DNA of 64,000 bases from a virus, in IMG/VR virus record IMGVR_UViG_3300048925_000651, positions 1 to 64,000 of that record. One strand, written 5' to 3'. Made by a program: the position numbers and the translations under genes. Positions 56,171 through 64,000 of the stretch are shown one piece after another. Position 1 is the first letter of the stretch. Every line of letters starts with the position of its first letter. The notes beneath the pieces were generated by a model. The model searched no databases and was not told the origin of the DNA. It saw only the letters and a program-made list of their open reading frames with translations.

Positions 56171-56485
56171 ATGACCCCCACCCCGAAGCCCACGCCCCGC
56201 CCGCAGGCGACCGCCACCCCTTCCGCGGCCCAGTCGGCCCCCGCCGCAGATCTGTCCTTGCTCGACAAGGAGCTCGAGGATCTGCTCATCGAGGAGGTCT
56301 CACTCAAGGATGCGGTCGCGTCCCTGATCGCCGCGCTCGAGCTGGATGAGCGCGATGTCCAGTCGATCGACATCCGCCCGCACGGCACAATCCGCCTCCG
56401 CCTCGAGGGCAACGTCGCGCGCTCGATCACCTTCCCCGCCCTGCAGCGTCACAAGCGCGACGACGAGAACCGCATCATCCGATGA
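56171..56485 (+). CDS. hypothetical protein
   Basis: 104 residues. A Pro/Thr/Ala-rich flexible start, then an acidic helix (LLDKELEDLLIEEVSLKDAV) and a strand pair (VQSIDIRPHGTIRLRLEG). Unknown function. Confidence 0.6.
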   Translation: MTPTPKPTPRPQATATPSAAQSAPAADLSLLDKELEDLLIEEVSLKDAVASLIAALELDERDVQSIDIRPHGTIRLRLEGNVARSITFPALQRHKRDDENRIIR

Positions 56486-57060
56486 ACGGGCTCAGGATCC
56501 TCGTCGACCTGGACGGCGTCGTCGCCGACTGGGGAGGCGCCTACGGGCGCCGCCTCGACGCCTACGGCGCCGCAGCCGCCGGCATCCCTCGACACCGCGA
56601 CCAGCTCACCTTCGACCTGAACGAGGGGCGCACGGACGCCGAGAAGCGCATCATCGCCGCCATCATGGTGGAGCCCGGCTTCTACGCCGAGCTCGAGCCG
56701 ATCGCCGGCGCGCGCTCCGTGCTGAAGGCGCTGCGTGCACAGGGCCACGAGATCTACTTCGTGACCAGCCCGTGGGTGTCCAATCCCACCTGCGCGAGCG
56801 ACAAGCTCAACTGGGTCGCCCGCGTCTACGGCGACCACTGGGCCCAGCGCACGATCATCACCTCCGAGAAGCACCTCGTCCGCGGTGACGTGCTCATCGA
56901 CGACAAGCCCGAGATCAAGAACGCCGCCGACGCCGAGTGGCGCCACATCCTCTTCACGCAGCCCTACAACGCACACATCGACGATCATCGAGCGCGGCTC
57001 GACAGCTGGACGCTCGATGGCGCGGCGTGGGCGATCACGCAGGCGGTGATGGGGCGATGA
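56482..57060 (+). CDS. 5'(3')-deoxyribonucleotidase, HAD family
   Basis: 192 residues. HAD motif I VDLDGVVADWG (nucleophile Asp9, Asp11), motif II FVTSPW, and motif III/IV LIDDKPEI. The overall spacing and the HYF-type cap match NT5C-like deoxyribonucleotidases used by phages to reshape dNTP pools. ATG overlaps the previous stop. Confidence 0.8.
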   Translation: MNGLRILVDLDGVVADWGGAYGRRLDAYGAAAAGIPRHRDQLTFDLNEGRTDAEKRIIAAIMVEPGFYAELEPIAGARSVLKALRAQGHEIYFVTSPWVSNPTCASDKLNWVARVYGDHWAQRTIITSEKHLVRGDVLIDDKPEIKNAADAEWRHILFTQPYNAHIDDHRARLDSWTLDGAAWAITQAVMGR

Positions 57061-57284
57061 CCGCCGCGAATCTCGTCCCTCACGGCCACATGAAGCAGTG
57101 GAACGTCACCGGCGTCGCGCTCTTCCCCGCCAGCAAGCCTGACCAGAAGCCGCAAGACCGTACGGTCATGGCCGAGCTCTTCATCGGTGGCATCTGGGCG
57201 CCGACGATCGCCGAGGCCGAGCAGAAGTTCGCCGAGGCGTTCACCTTCGACGTGCGCGTCACGAAGGTCGAGGGGCACCGATGA
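57057..57284 (+). CDS. hypothetical protein
   Basis: 75 residues. MTAANLVPHGHMKQWNVTGVALF, then VMAELFIGGIWAPTIAEAEQKF. Alternating strands and a helix; typical small actinophage protein, function unknown. Overlaps both neighbours by four bases. Confidence 0.6.
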   Translation: MTAANLVPHGHMKQWNVTGVALFPASKPDQKPQDRTVMAELFIGGIWAPTIAEAEQKFAEAFTFDVRVTKVEGHR

Positions 57285-57883
57285 CCGCCCTCGTCGTCGG
57301 CCTCGGTGGCGCGCTGCGCTCCGGCAAGGACGCCATCGCAGATCACCTCGTCGCTCGCCACGGCTTCGTGAAGAAGGGCATGAGTGACCCGCTGCTCGAG
57401 CATGCCCTGATCCTCGATCCGTACATCCCCGTGAACGCACACCCGGCTCGGGACATGCAAGGCGCCCTCAACGGCACCTTCATCCGGCTGTCGCACCTCG
57501 TCGAGGCTGTCGGCTACGTCGAAGCCAAGACCAACCCGGAGGTGCGCCGATTCATGCAGCAGGACGGCACCGAGGGTGGGCGTGACTTCCACGACGAGAA
57601 CGTCTGGGTCAACCGCGCTGCGCGCGCGATCGACGACCACCTCTACGCCGACCAGCGCGTCGTGCTGACCGGCGTCCGCTTCCCGAATGAGCTCGCCATG
57701 GTGCGCCAGTTCGCCGGGAGCACCTGGTGGGTCTCACGGCCGGGCCTAGACTCCGCCTCTTCGGCCGCGGCGCACGCCAGCGAGAACGGCGTCGATGCGG
57801 CCATGTTCGACCACATCATCACGAACGCCGGCTCGCTGGAGGATCTCTACGCGGCCGTCGACAGACTCATGGAGACCCTGTGA
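57281..57883 (+). CDS. deoxynucleoside monophosphate kinase
   Basis: 200 residues. P-loop GLGGALRSGKDAIADHL at the N-terminus, LVEAVGYVEAKTNPEV and VLTGVRFPNELAMVRQF (the conserved R-F-P-N-E block of T4-gp1-like dNMP kinases). It phosphorylates dNMPs toward dNTPs, working with the nucleotidase and MazG-like enzymes around it. A TAGACT sequence lies inside at 57747-57752. Confidence 0.8.
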   Translation: MTALVVGLGGALRSGKDAIADHLVARHGFVKKGMSDPLLEHALILDPYIPVNAHPARDMQGALNGTFIRLSHLVEAVGYVEAKTNPEVRRFMQQDGTEGGRDFHDENVWVNRAARAIDDHLYADQRVVLTGVRFPNELAMVRQFAGSTWWVSRPGLDSASSAAAHASENGVDAAMFDHIITNAGSLEDLYAAVDRLMETL

Positions 57884-58104
57884 ACACCCACTCCGCAACC
57901 GGCACCCACGAGATCGGACACACGCCGACCCTGACCATCTCGGGCGGCGCCGGCAACACCGACTCCCCCGAGGTGCACCTGCAGTTCCGCGAGAGCGACG
58001 AGAACTCGATCCGCTCCCTCTTCGGCTGGTTCGACGCCGAGGCGCTCATTCGAGACATCGCGGCCGCCGCCGGCCTCGAGGTCTCCGTGGCGGCCGCCGC
58101 GTGA
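57880..58104 (+). CDS. hypothetical protein
   Basis: 74 residues from GTG (GTGA overlap). Middle strand-rich (TPTLTISGGAGNTDSPEVHLQFRE) and a C-terminal helix. Unknown function. Confidence 0.55.
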   Translation: MNTHSATGTHEIGHTPTLTISGGAGNTDSPEVHLQFRESDENSIRSLFGWFDAEALIRDIAAAAGLEVSVAAAA

Positions 58105-58388
58105 CCCGCCTGCACCTCTACGTCACCACCACCTGCCCCCGCTGTCGCGCCGTCGAGCGCTGGCTCAACGATCGAGACATTCCCTTCACCGAGACCAACA
58201 TGGAGGCGTTGCCGCCGGCCGAGGCCGACGCGATCCGCTCCAGTCTCGCTGCTGATGGATACACGCAGGCACCCGCCGTCTACTTCACCGACGACGAGTC
58301 GGGCGTCGCGCTCTCCTTCACCGGTTTCGATGTGACCCAGCTCGAGACTATCCATGCCCATTTAGCTAGCAGATTGAACAACTCGTGA
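58101..58388 (+). CDS. glutaredoxin/NrdH-like redoxin
   Basis: 95 residues from GTG. The active site CPRC at residues 12-15, cis-proline motif TQAPAVYF, and C-terminal helix FTGFDVTQLETIHAHL. It reduces disulfides, plausibly to supply ribonucleotide reductase or phage thiol proteins; no ribonucleotide reductase is visible here. An operator copy lies within its last codons. Confidence 0.8.
   Translation: MTRLHLYVTTTCPRCRAVERWLNDRDIPFTETNMEALPPAEADAIRSSLAADGYTQAPAVYFTDDESGVALSFTGFDVTQLETIHAHLASRLNNS
58362..58373. promoter_or_regulatory. dispersed 12-bp operator (variant, in coding sequence)
   Basis: TTAGCTAGCAGA in the final codons of the redoxin gene, 12 bases before the next gene's GTG. Confidence 0.55.
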
Positions 58389-58657
58389 CCCAGCAAAAGA
58401 AGCCCGGCCCCACCTACAAGCTCGTGGCGTCCCGGCGCGGCTACATCCGACGCGCGGGTGGACTCGAGGTGAGCGAGGCGCGCCTCGCGGACCTTCCCGA
58501 GCAGCCGCGGTCATTCGCCGAAGTGACTGGTACGTATGAGCATGTCGCGGCCGCCGCAGTGAAGGCGAACAACGTCCAGGAGCGCGCGAGCTACCTCGAC
58601 TATCTCTACTTCCCGGAGCTCGTCGACGAGAAGGAGCTCGCTCATGGGTCCGTTTAG
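58385..58657 (+). CDS. hypothetical protein
   Basis: 90 residues from GTG. KLVASRRGYIRRAGGLEVSEARLADLPEQPRSF has a basic start; the C-terminus is helical and acidic. Overlaps the next small gene. Unknown function. Confidence 0.6.
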   Translation: MTQQKKPGPTYKLVASRRGYIRRAGGLEVSEARLADLPEQPRSFAEVTGTYEHVAAAAVKANNVQERASYLDYLYFPELVDEKELAHGSV

Positions 58658-58796
58658 CGCGGGCGAGCAGCTCCTCCTGGACCGGAGCCTTAAGGTCGAG
58701 TTCGTGCGAGAACTCGCCCCTGACCAGGCGATCGTGTCTATGGCTGGATCAACTCACGTTGTCCCCCTGCTGGCTCTTTCGCGCTCCGAAGGATAG
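58644..58796 (+). CDS. hypothetical small protein
   Basis: 50 residues (MGPFSAGEQLLLDRSLKVEF...). ATG 58644 lies inside the end of the previous gene, and the 3' end overlaps a convergent minus-strand gene. Last rightward gene before the packaging region. Unknown function. Confidence 0.5.
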   Translation: MGPFSAGEQLLLDRSLKVEFVRELAPDQAIVSMAGSTHVVPLLALSRSEG

Positions 58797-59037
58797 GGCA
58801 GGCCTCCGACACGAGGTGGGCGTCCCCGTTGGCGCCCGCCTTGCATCGGTGTGTTTCGAGGAGGAAGTCGATCGCCTGTGATGCGACATCCGCCCCGATC
58901 TCCCGCCGAAACGCGTTGGCCAGGATGTTCAGGTCGAACTCATAGCTGAAGCCTCGACCCCAGATGAATGCGCTGCCGTTGCGCACTTCCACCTGAACAC
59001 TCCTGCCACCGTCGATGTCTTTCAGCACCGTCGCCAT
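58738..59037 (-). CDS. hypothetical protein on the opposite strand
   Basis: 99 residues from ATG 59037 (MATVLKDIDGGRSVQV...), with an upstream in-frame GTG at 59079 as an alternative. RGFSYEFDLNILANAFRREIGADVASQAIDFLLE is a plausible alpha/beta fold. It faces the rightward genes and is divergent from the DGQHR gene, so it may be a lysogeny or host-fitness cargo gene. Unknown function. Confidence 0.55.
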   Translation of the reverse strand: MATVLKDIDGGRSVQVEVRNGSAFIWGRGFSYEFDLNILANAFRREIGADVASQAIDFLLETHRCKAGANGDAHLVSEACPILRSAKEPAGGQRELIQP

Positions 59038-59159
59038 CGTCAAAGTCCCCACAATCTCGGCGCGTCCTTGTAGCGCCACCTAGTTCCGAGCGTAAGCTAT
59101 GTCCGAGCACGGTATAACCGGCTTCAGACATTCGAACACAAATACGATCCGGAGCTGTC

Positions 59160-60584
59160 ATGGAAACCGTTACGGATAAGGCCAGCCGTGCGCTGCCCAC
59201 CTCATCCATCAGTACCGACAAGGAATACTTCGCCACCCGCTACAAGCAGGGTGGTCGCACCGTTTACTCCCTGGCCCAGAGCCCAACGCAGGTCACCGGC
59301 CTGGTCAAGCGTCCTGACCCTAGCGCGTCGAACCCGGGAAACCGCCGAATCCGCCCGGACCACGCGAGCGCCTTCGCGCGCTACCTCATCGAGAACGACA
59401 ATTGGGTCATCCCGGGCATCATCCTGCGCGCGCCGAGCATCTTCAGCTTCGAGGAGGACGCCGACGCGGTTGGCTTCCAGACGGGCGTGATGCGCTACGC
59501 CGAGCGCAACCAGGGCGATATCCAGATACTCGACGGCCAGCACCGAATCCTCGGCTTCCACATGGCTCACGACATGCTGGACGCTCGCATGGACAAGGCG
59601 CGGTCGGCCCGAGCCACCGCGCGCCGCGTGCAGGACGACAACGCAATCAAGGCCGCCGAGGCCGAGATCCGCCAGCTTGACGCCGTGCGCGAGCGCCTCG
59701 CGACCGAGCGCTTCACGGTCGAGATCCACGTAACCGACGACCTGCAGGCGTACCGCCAGATGTTCTTCGATATCGCGGAGAACGCGCTCGGCATCACCGC
59801 CTCCGTCAAGGCGCGCTTCGATGCGCGGAAGGTCGTCAACCGCGCGCTGCCGACGGTGCTCGAGCAATCCCTCCTTGAGGGGCGAGTGGACCTCGAAGCC
59901 GACCGCATCCCGCCGACGAGCACCTACTACCTCGCCGCGCGACACGTCATGGAGACGCTGCGGGTGCTGACCGTCGGCTACGACGGCCGTGTGAGCAAGC
60001 GGATGGACAAGGAGATGAGCGAGGTGGAGATCGCACGCCGCGGCGTGGAGTTCTTCGACGGCCTCGTCGCTGCCTTCCCCGTTCTCACCACGCTCAAGGC
60101 CGGTCAGATCACGCCCGAGCAGATCCGCAAGAGCTCGCTCATGGGCTCGCCGGCCTTCATCCGCGTGCTCGCCGGTGTCTTCTACGAGCTGACCACGAAC
60201 CACTCCTACACGCCGAGCATGGTGTTCGAGTTCTTCGGCCGCCTGGCGAAGCACACCAACGCTTCTGCGCACGCCAACTCGATCTGGCGCAAGTACGCTG
60301 CTCCCGAGGCGTTCCACGAGGGCGCCTGGGGCCCGAACCAGCGCCGCCAGGACGCCAAGGGCCTCGTCATGACGATCGCCGACTGGGCGATCGACAAGGA
60401 GCCCTTCGTCGACGCCGAGGCCGAGCCGGCGCCGGTGATCGAAGAGGAAGAGATCGACGAGGACGCACTGATCGACTTCGCCATGGGCCACAACACGAAG
60501 CCCCTGGACGTGGAGCTGCGCAACGAGGCCGAGGATATCGCCGCTGCGTCGAAAGCCCGCGTGAAGGCCAAGACCACGTCGTAG
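59160..60584 (+). CDS. DGQHR-domain (DndB-like) protein
   Basis: 474 residues. The signature DGQHR lies at residues 125-129 (IQILDGQHRILGFHMA), preceded by RPDHASAFARYLIENDNWVIPGI and followed by the FFDIAENALGITASVKARFDARKVVNRAL block typical of the DndB/DGQHR family, a ParB-like fold. DndB regulates phosphorothioate DNA modification in bacteria. No dndCDE genes are in the window, so this copy may interfere with, mimic or read host modification, or act at the packaging site. It stands just upstream of the terminase. Confidence 0.8.
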   Translation: METVTDKASRALPTSSISTDKEYFATRYKQGGRTVYSLAQSPTQVTGLVKRPDPSASNPGNRRIRPDHASAFARYLIENDNWVIPGIILRAPSIFSFEEDADAVGFQTGVMRYAERNQGDIQILDGQHRILGFHMAHDMLDARMDKARSARATARRVQDDNAIKAAEAEIRQLDAVRERLATERFTVEIHVTDDLQAYRQMFFDIAENALGITASVKARFDARKVVNRALPTVLEQSLLEGRVDLEADRIPPTSTYYLAARHVMETLRVLTVGYDGRVSKRMDKEMSEVEIARRGVEFFDGLVAAFPVLTTLKAGQITPEQIRKSSLMGSPAFIRVLAGVFYELTTNHSYTPSMVFEFFGRLAKHTNASAHANSIWRKYAAPEAFHEGAWGPNQRRQDAKGLVMTIADWAIDKEPFVDAEAEPAPVIEEEEIDEDALIDFAMGHNTKPLDVELRNEAEDIAAASKARVKAKTTS

Positions 60585-60626
60585 ACTGCGCTCCACCCTG
60601 CCAGGCCTCCTTCCCGAGGCCCGATT

Positions 60627-60663
60627 GACACCCCTCCGGGATTCACACCCCCGGAGGGGTGTC
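60627..60663 (+). terminator. intrinsic terminator before terminase
   Basis: A perfect 14-bp inverted repeat (60627-60640 with 60650-60663), nine-base loop, followed by GTTGTTCG. It separates the DGQHR gene from the late TAGACT promoter. Confidence 0.8.
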
Positions 60664-60674
60664 GTTGTTCGACC

Positions 60675-60680
60675 TAGACT
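60675..60680 (+). promoter_or_regulatory. late leaderless promoter (-10 TAGACT)
   Basis: CTAGACTCCGCCGCC directly before ATG 60689, identical over 18 bases to the module before the portal gene. Confidence 0.75.
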
Positions 60681-60688
60681 CCGCCGCC

Positions 60689-61201
60689 ATGTACGGGGAG
60701 ATCAAGCTCGGCAAGAACAGGTCGATCGACGACGCGCTGCTCGAGGCCGCCGTCATGGACCTGTCCGCCGAGGAGACCTCCGCTCGGCTCAACGGCGTGC
60801 TCTCCCCCGCGCGCGTGATGGTCCGATGGAAGGAGCTCCTGCGCTCGAACACCTGGCTCGAGGCAGCAGAGCGTGAGCAGGCCCTCCTTCGCGTCCTCCA
60901 GAAGAACCTCGTCGATCTCCAGAACGCCGAGCTCATGGGGGCGGAGGGCTTCAAGATCCAGCTGAGCTACATCCGCCAGCTCTTCGAGCGCCTCGACAAG
61001 CGCCAGGCCGCCACCGAGGAGCAGCTGAACACCTACAACGAGAACGTCGGCCGCCAGCTCGGACGCGTCGTCGACATGACGCTCAAGTACATGCAGGGCG
61101 CCCTCCGCGAAGTCATCGAACCTGCCAAGTGGGACGAGCTCGTGCAAGAAGCGCTCGTCATGGCCCAGGTCGAGATCGCGAAGAAGCAGGTCGAGGCCTG
61201 A
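60689..61201 (+). CDS. terS: terminase small subunit
   Basis: 170 residues. The N-terminal part (SIDDALLEAAVMDLSAEETSARLNG) has the DNA-recognition HTH-like helices, and the remainder is a long helical oligomerisation region (LFERLDKRQAATEEQLNTYNENVGRQLG). Directly followed by the large subunit. ATG 60689 is chosen from the leaderless promoter; an in-frame upstream start at 60659 lies before the -10 box. It recognises the packaging site. Confidence 0.75.
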   Translation: MYGEIKLGKNRSIDDALLEAAVMDLSAEETSARLNGVLSPARVMVRWKELLRSNTWLEAAEREQALLRVLQKNLVDLQNAELMGAEGFKIQLSYIRQLFERLDKRQAATEEQLNTYNENVGRQLGRVVDMTLKYMQGALREVIEPAKWDELVQEALVMAQVEIAKKQVEA

Positions 61202-61202
61202 C

Positions 61203-62900
61203 GTGATGCTCGACTCCCGCATTTTCGATGCCGCGATGGACGAGCTCGCGCAGAAGTCCAAGAAGGCGCTGTACCAGCGCGACTTCGAGGCCTGGCTCGC
61301 CGACGTGCTGCACGAGCGCATGTACCGGAAGATGGCCGAGGTCAGCCATGACGTGCTTTTCGGTAAGCACCCGCGCACCCTCGTCAAGTCGGCCAACGGT
61401 ACCGGCAAGACTCACTCGGCCGCTCGCTGGGTCATGTGGTGGGTGACCGCCTTCCCGAAGGAGGAGTCGCTCGCGATCCTCACAGCCCCGACTCTAAAGC
61501 AGGTGCGTCTCGGCGTGCTCGCATACCTCAAGGAGTCGTACGGCTACGTCAAGACTCACGCCCAGTCGCAGGGCAAGCAGATGCCCTGGCCAGGCTGGAT
61601 CAGTGAGCAGGACGAGTGGCGCTACTCGACCCTCGGAGGTAACCAGACACTCGCCGTCGCGCGCGTGCCCGGCGCATCCGACGCGATCTCGACCTTCCAG
61701 GGTCTCCGCAAGACCGGTGGTCGCAACTTCATCTCGCTCGATGAGGCCGGCGGTGTCTCGCGTGACATCTTCACCGCGATCGACGCGCTCATGACCTCGG
61801 GCGACGCACGCATGGGCGGGATCGGGAACCCCGACCGCCGCGGCACCGCGTTTTACGACGCCTTCACCGATCCGCGTCTGGCGCGCGAGTATCAGCTGCA
61901 CACGATCTCCGCCTACGACACCCCGAACCTCACCGGCGAGGTCGTCTACAAGGACGACCCCGAGAAGGAGCGGATGCTCCGAAACGGTCTCATCTCCGCG
62001 CGCTGGGTGTTCGAGCGCGAGCGCATGTGGAAGACCGGCGGCGAGGTCGTCTACGACGAGGCGGTCGAAGCAGAGCGCAACCTCACCGGGCGCCCCGACG
62101 GCCGCTTCAAGGCCAAGGTCGGCGGGCAGTTCCCCGACGAGGACGACCACACATTCTTCCCCGAGGAGCCGATCACGGCCGCCCGTCACCGCGAGCTCAC
62201 CGACGAGCAGATTGCGACCTCGCCGATCGTCCTCGGGGTCGACCTCGCAACCATGGGTACTGACGAGACCGTCGTGATGATGAACAAGGGCGGCCGATGC
62301 CGCGTGTTCGACGGCCGCGTGAAGTACGACGACGGCGGCGAGATCCGCGAGACCAGCGGAACCTGGGCCAAGGAGGACGAGCTCTCCAACGCCCGCCGCG
62401 TGCACGCCGTGGCCACCTACCTCGGCGCGACAGAGGTGCGCCTGGACGCCGGCGGCATCGGCGCCGGCATCGCGACGAACCTCATGCGACTCGACGAGTT
62501 CGCCGGCAAGCAGTACATGGTCATCCGCGTCGACGGCTCCAAGGCGTCAGCCGACAGCGCGCGCTGGGCGAACGCGCGCTCCCAGAACCACGACCAGCTC
62601 CGCGAGCTCCTCGCCGAGGGCGTCCTCGACATCGACTACGACGACGACGTGCTGAAGGAGCAGCTGCTCGCCGTCACCTACGACCTGAACAAGCGCGGCG
62701 CCGTGCAGATCACCCCGAAGAAGGACATGCGCACCGAGATGCACGGCTCGCCTGACCGTCTCGACGCCCTCATCTACGCCGTCATCAACACCGACGCGCT
62801 CTCCGACCCATTGAACCAGCTCGAGCGCGGCGATCGCGTGTTCGTCGATCCGTGGGAGCTACTGGCGATGTCTCGCGCGGGCGCCGGCATGCCTTTGTGA
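61203..62900 (+). CDS. terL: terminase large subunit
   Basis: 565 residues (an ATG three bases downstream of the GTG is equally possible). Walker A SANGTGKT (residues 63-70), Walker B FISLDEAGG (Asp180/Glu181), and coupling region. The RNase H-like nuclease has GVDLATMGTDETV and a second acidic site near VRLDAGGIGAG, with HGSPDRLDALIYAV at the C-terminus. It packages DNA into the prohead and cuts concatemers. It follows terS without a gap. Confidence 0.95.
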   Translation: MMLDSRIFDAAMDELAQKSKKALYQRDFEAWLADVLHERMYRKMAEVSHDVLFGKHPRTLVKSANGTGKTHSAARWVMWWVTAFPKEESLAILTAPTLKQVRLGVLAYLKESYGYVKTHAQSQGKQMPWPGWISEQDEWRYSTLGGNQTLAVARVPGASDAISTFQGLRKTGGRNFISLDEAGGVSRDIFTAIDALMTSGDARMGGIGNPDRRGTAFYDAFTDPRLAREYQLHTISAYDTPNLTGEVVYKDDPEKERMLRNGLISARWVFERERMWKTGGEVVYDEAVEAERNLTGRPDGRFKAKVGGQFPDEDDHTFFPEEPITAARHRELTDEQIATSPIVLGVDLATMGTDETVVMMNKGGRCRVFDGRVKYDDGGEIRETSGTWAKEDELSNARRVHAVATYLGATEVRLDAGGIGAGIATNLMRLDEFAGKQYMVIRVDGSKASADSARWANARSQNHDQLRELLAEGVLDIDYDDDVLKEQLLAVTYDLNKRGAVQITPKKDMRTEMHGSPDRLDALIYAVINTDALSDPLNQLERGDRVFVDPWELLAMSRAGAGMPL

Positions 62901-62934
62901 GTGGTTAGCCCCCGGTTTACCCCCGTTTCAACCC

Positions 62935-62940
62935 TAGACT
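62935..62940 (+). promoter_or_regulatory. late leaderless promoter (-10 TAGACT)
   Basis: CCTAGACTCCGCCGCC then ATG 62949. It lies in the 48-base gap after terL. Confidence 0.7.
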
Positions 62941-62948
62941 CCGCCGCC

Positions 62949-64000
62949 ATGACCAGTTCCGGCTCCATCCTGCTCGAGAGCATGTACAACTCCGCGGCTC
63001 TCGCGTTCGAGCAGGCTGACGCCAGTCAGAAGCCCGCGATCCTCGAGATGATGGACGGGCTGCGCATGATGCTGCAGCGCGAAGACCAGGGTTGGACGCC
63101 GTTCTACGGCGGCACCGACGAAGGATTCCAGCTCGCCATCACCCTGGACCAGCTGAAGGGCTGGGAGAAGGACCTCTCGGAGCTCGCACTCGGCGCCGCG
63201 TGGATGCGCCGCGGCCTCATGCTGCACTGCGGCTACATCTGGAACGGCGGCATCCGCTACTCCCCTCTCAGCGAGGGCGGCTCCCAGGGCATCAAGAACG
63301 TCAAGAAGTTCTTCGACGACGCAGAGAACCAGCAGAACTTCTTCGGCCCCGACGCGCGCCGCCGGCGCCAGTCGCGCCTGTACTACTCCGGCATCGTCCT
63401 CTACCTCGGCAACGAGAAGACGAAGAAGCTCACGCCGATCCCCCTCCACCAGATCACCGACCAGATCCTCGCGCCCGACGGCACTGGCGAGATCTGGGCC
63501 TACAAGCGCGAGTGGTCCGAGCGCAATCTCAAGACCGCGAAGGTGATCGAGAAGAAGGAGTGGATCTTCACGCACCGGGCGATCGGGCACCGCGTGGACA
63601 AGATCAAGGAGGCCGGCGCTGAAGAGACATGGACGCCGGTGTCGCAGACCGAGCGCATCTTCGACATGCACGCCAACCGCCTCGAGGGCATGGCCTACGG
63701 CGTCCCCGACGCCCTCGCTGCGGCGTCCTGGCACAAGATCGCCAAGAACGCGTTCCTCGACGGCATCACCATGACCCAGGCCCTCGCCTCCTTCGCCTTC
63801 CAGGTGACCAACCGCAGCGCAAAGGGCGGCGAGAACGCGGCGCTCCAGTTCGCGACACCCCAGGGCGCCGGGCAGACGATCGTCGGCGCCAGCGAGCTCC
63901 GCTCCGTGAACTCCGCCGGCAGCAGCTACGACTTCCAGGGCCTCACGCCCGTCCTGGCGATCATGGCGACATCCCTCGACGTGTCGGTGATCCACCTCTC
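62949..64000 (+). CDS. portal protein (partial, 3' end outside window)
   Basis: About 350 codons are visible without a stop before the window ends. It is the gene after terL with the mixed alpha/beta look of siphovirus portals: MLQREDQGWTPFYGG, MLHCGYIWNGGIRYSP, DARRRRQSRLYYSGIVLYLG, and EGMAYGVPDALAAASWH, the helical ring segment. Portals form the dodecameric DNA gate. The start follows the leaderless promoter. Confidence is limited by the missing C-terminus. Confidence 0.8.
   Translation, partial: MTSSGSILLESMYNSAALAFEQADASQKPAILEMMDGLRMMLQREDQGWTPFYGGTDEGFQLAITLDQLKGWEKDLSELALGAAWMRRGLMLHCGYIWNGGIRYSPLSEGGSQGIKNVKKFFDDAENQQNFFGPDARRRRQSRLYYSGIVLYLGNEKTKKLTPIPLHQITDQILAPDGTGEIWAYKREWSERNLKTAKVIEKKEWIFTHRAIGHRVDKIKEAGAEETWTPVSQTERIFDMHANRLEGMAYGVPDALAAASWHKIAKNAFLDGITMTQALASFAFQVTNRSAKGGENAALQFATPQGAGQTIVGASELRSVNSAGSSYDFQGLTPVLAIMATSLDVSVIHL

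Noticed and set aside
57747-57752. TAGACT inside the dNMP kinase gene as another promoter
   Set aside because: Mid-gene, no downstream start at suitable distance; may be chance.
60582-60587. TAGACT at the DGQHR stop codon as a promoter
   Set aside because: It is the TAG stop plus ACT; the terminator lies 40 bases downstream and no start codon follows.

Overview
The window is entirely bacteriophage. It is a large part of a GC-rich, temperate siphovirus of an actinobacterium. This rests on a WhiB-type iron-sulfur regulator, leaderless genes directly behind TANNNT -10 boxes, frequent GTG starts, a tyrosine integrase with an excisionase-like neighbour, and a full long-tail morphogenesis module. 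There is no mycolyl-arabinogalactan esterase, so a Micrococcales host such as Microbacterium fits better than Mycobacterium; this is inference. No bacterial chromosomal genes are visible.

Layout: (1) 1-3.8 kb: integrase (minus), then a short plus-strand cluster with an Xis-like protein, small unknowns, a PD-(D/E)XK-type nuclease and an XRE-type HTH protein. (2) 3.9-21.4 kb, plus: head-tail connectors, two tail-tube-like proteins, tail-assembly chaperones with a probable frameshift, a 1463-residue tape measure, tail-tip and fibre proteins, an M15 endolysin, membrane lysis proteins (one collagen-like), and a metallophosphoesterase. A strong bidirectional terminator ends the arm. (3) 21.6-47.4 kb, minus: recombination and replication genes (RuvC-like, prim-pol/ATPase, tRNA-Asn, SSB-like, Sak4-like, Cas4-like), WhiB, RtcB RNA ligase and an SNF2-like helicase, then a train of about 25 tiny genes joined by 4-base overlaps. 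Upstream of the train is an AT-rich iteron region, a candidate origin. (4) 47.6-58.8 kb, plus: control region, SPFH membrane protein, a tRNA-like RNA, small unknowns and nucleotide metabolism genes (MazG, DnaQ-like exonuclease, deoxynucleotidase, dNMP kinase, glutaredoxin). (5) 58.7-64 kb: a DndB-like DGQHR protein, terminase small and large subunits, and the 5' part of the portal gene, cut by the window end.

Two dispersed sequence systems appear to run this genome. The first is a near-palindromic 12-mer, consensus TTAKCTAGMTAA, found at about 20 places. It sits in the -35 position of the integrase promoter, between -35 and -10 of two other promoters, beside the main leftward promoter, and over start codons. 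It looks like a genome-wide operator set comparable in concept to the stoperators of L5-like phages. The second is a late-gene start module, CTAGACTCCGCCGCC-ATG, that places a -10 hexamer 8-11 bases before the start codon of structural genes (terminase small subunit, portal, connector and others), implying leaderless late mRNAs.

The capsid genes (rest of portal, protease, major capsid protein) are not in the window. If the genome is circular or permuted, they lie between its end and its start, which would put the integrase cluster inside the structural arm.
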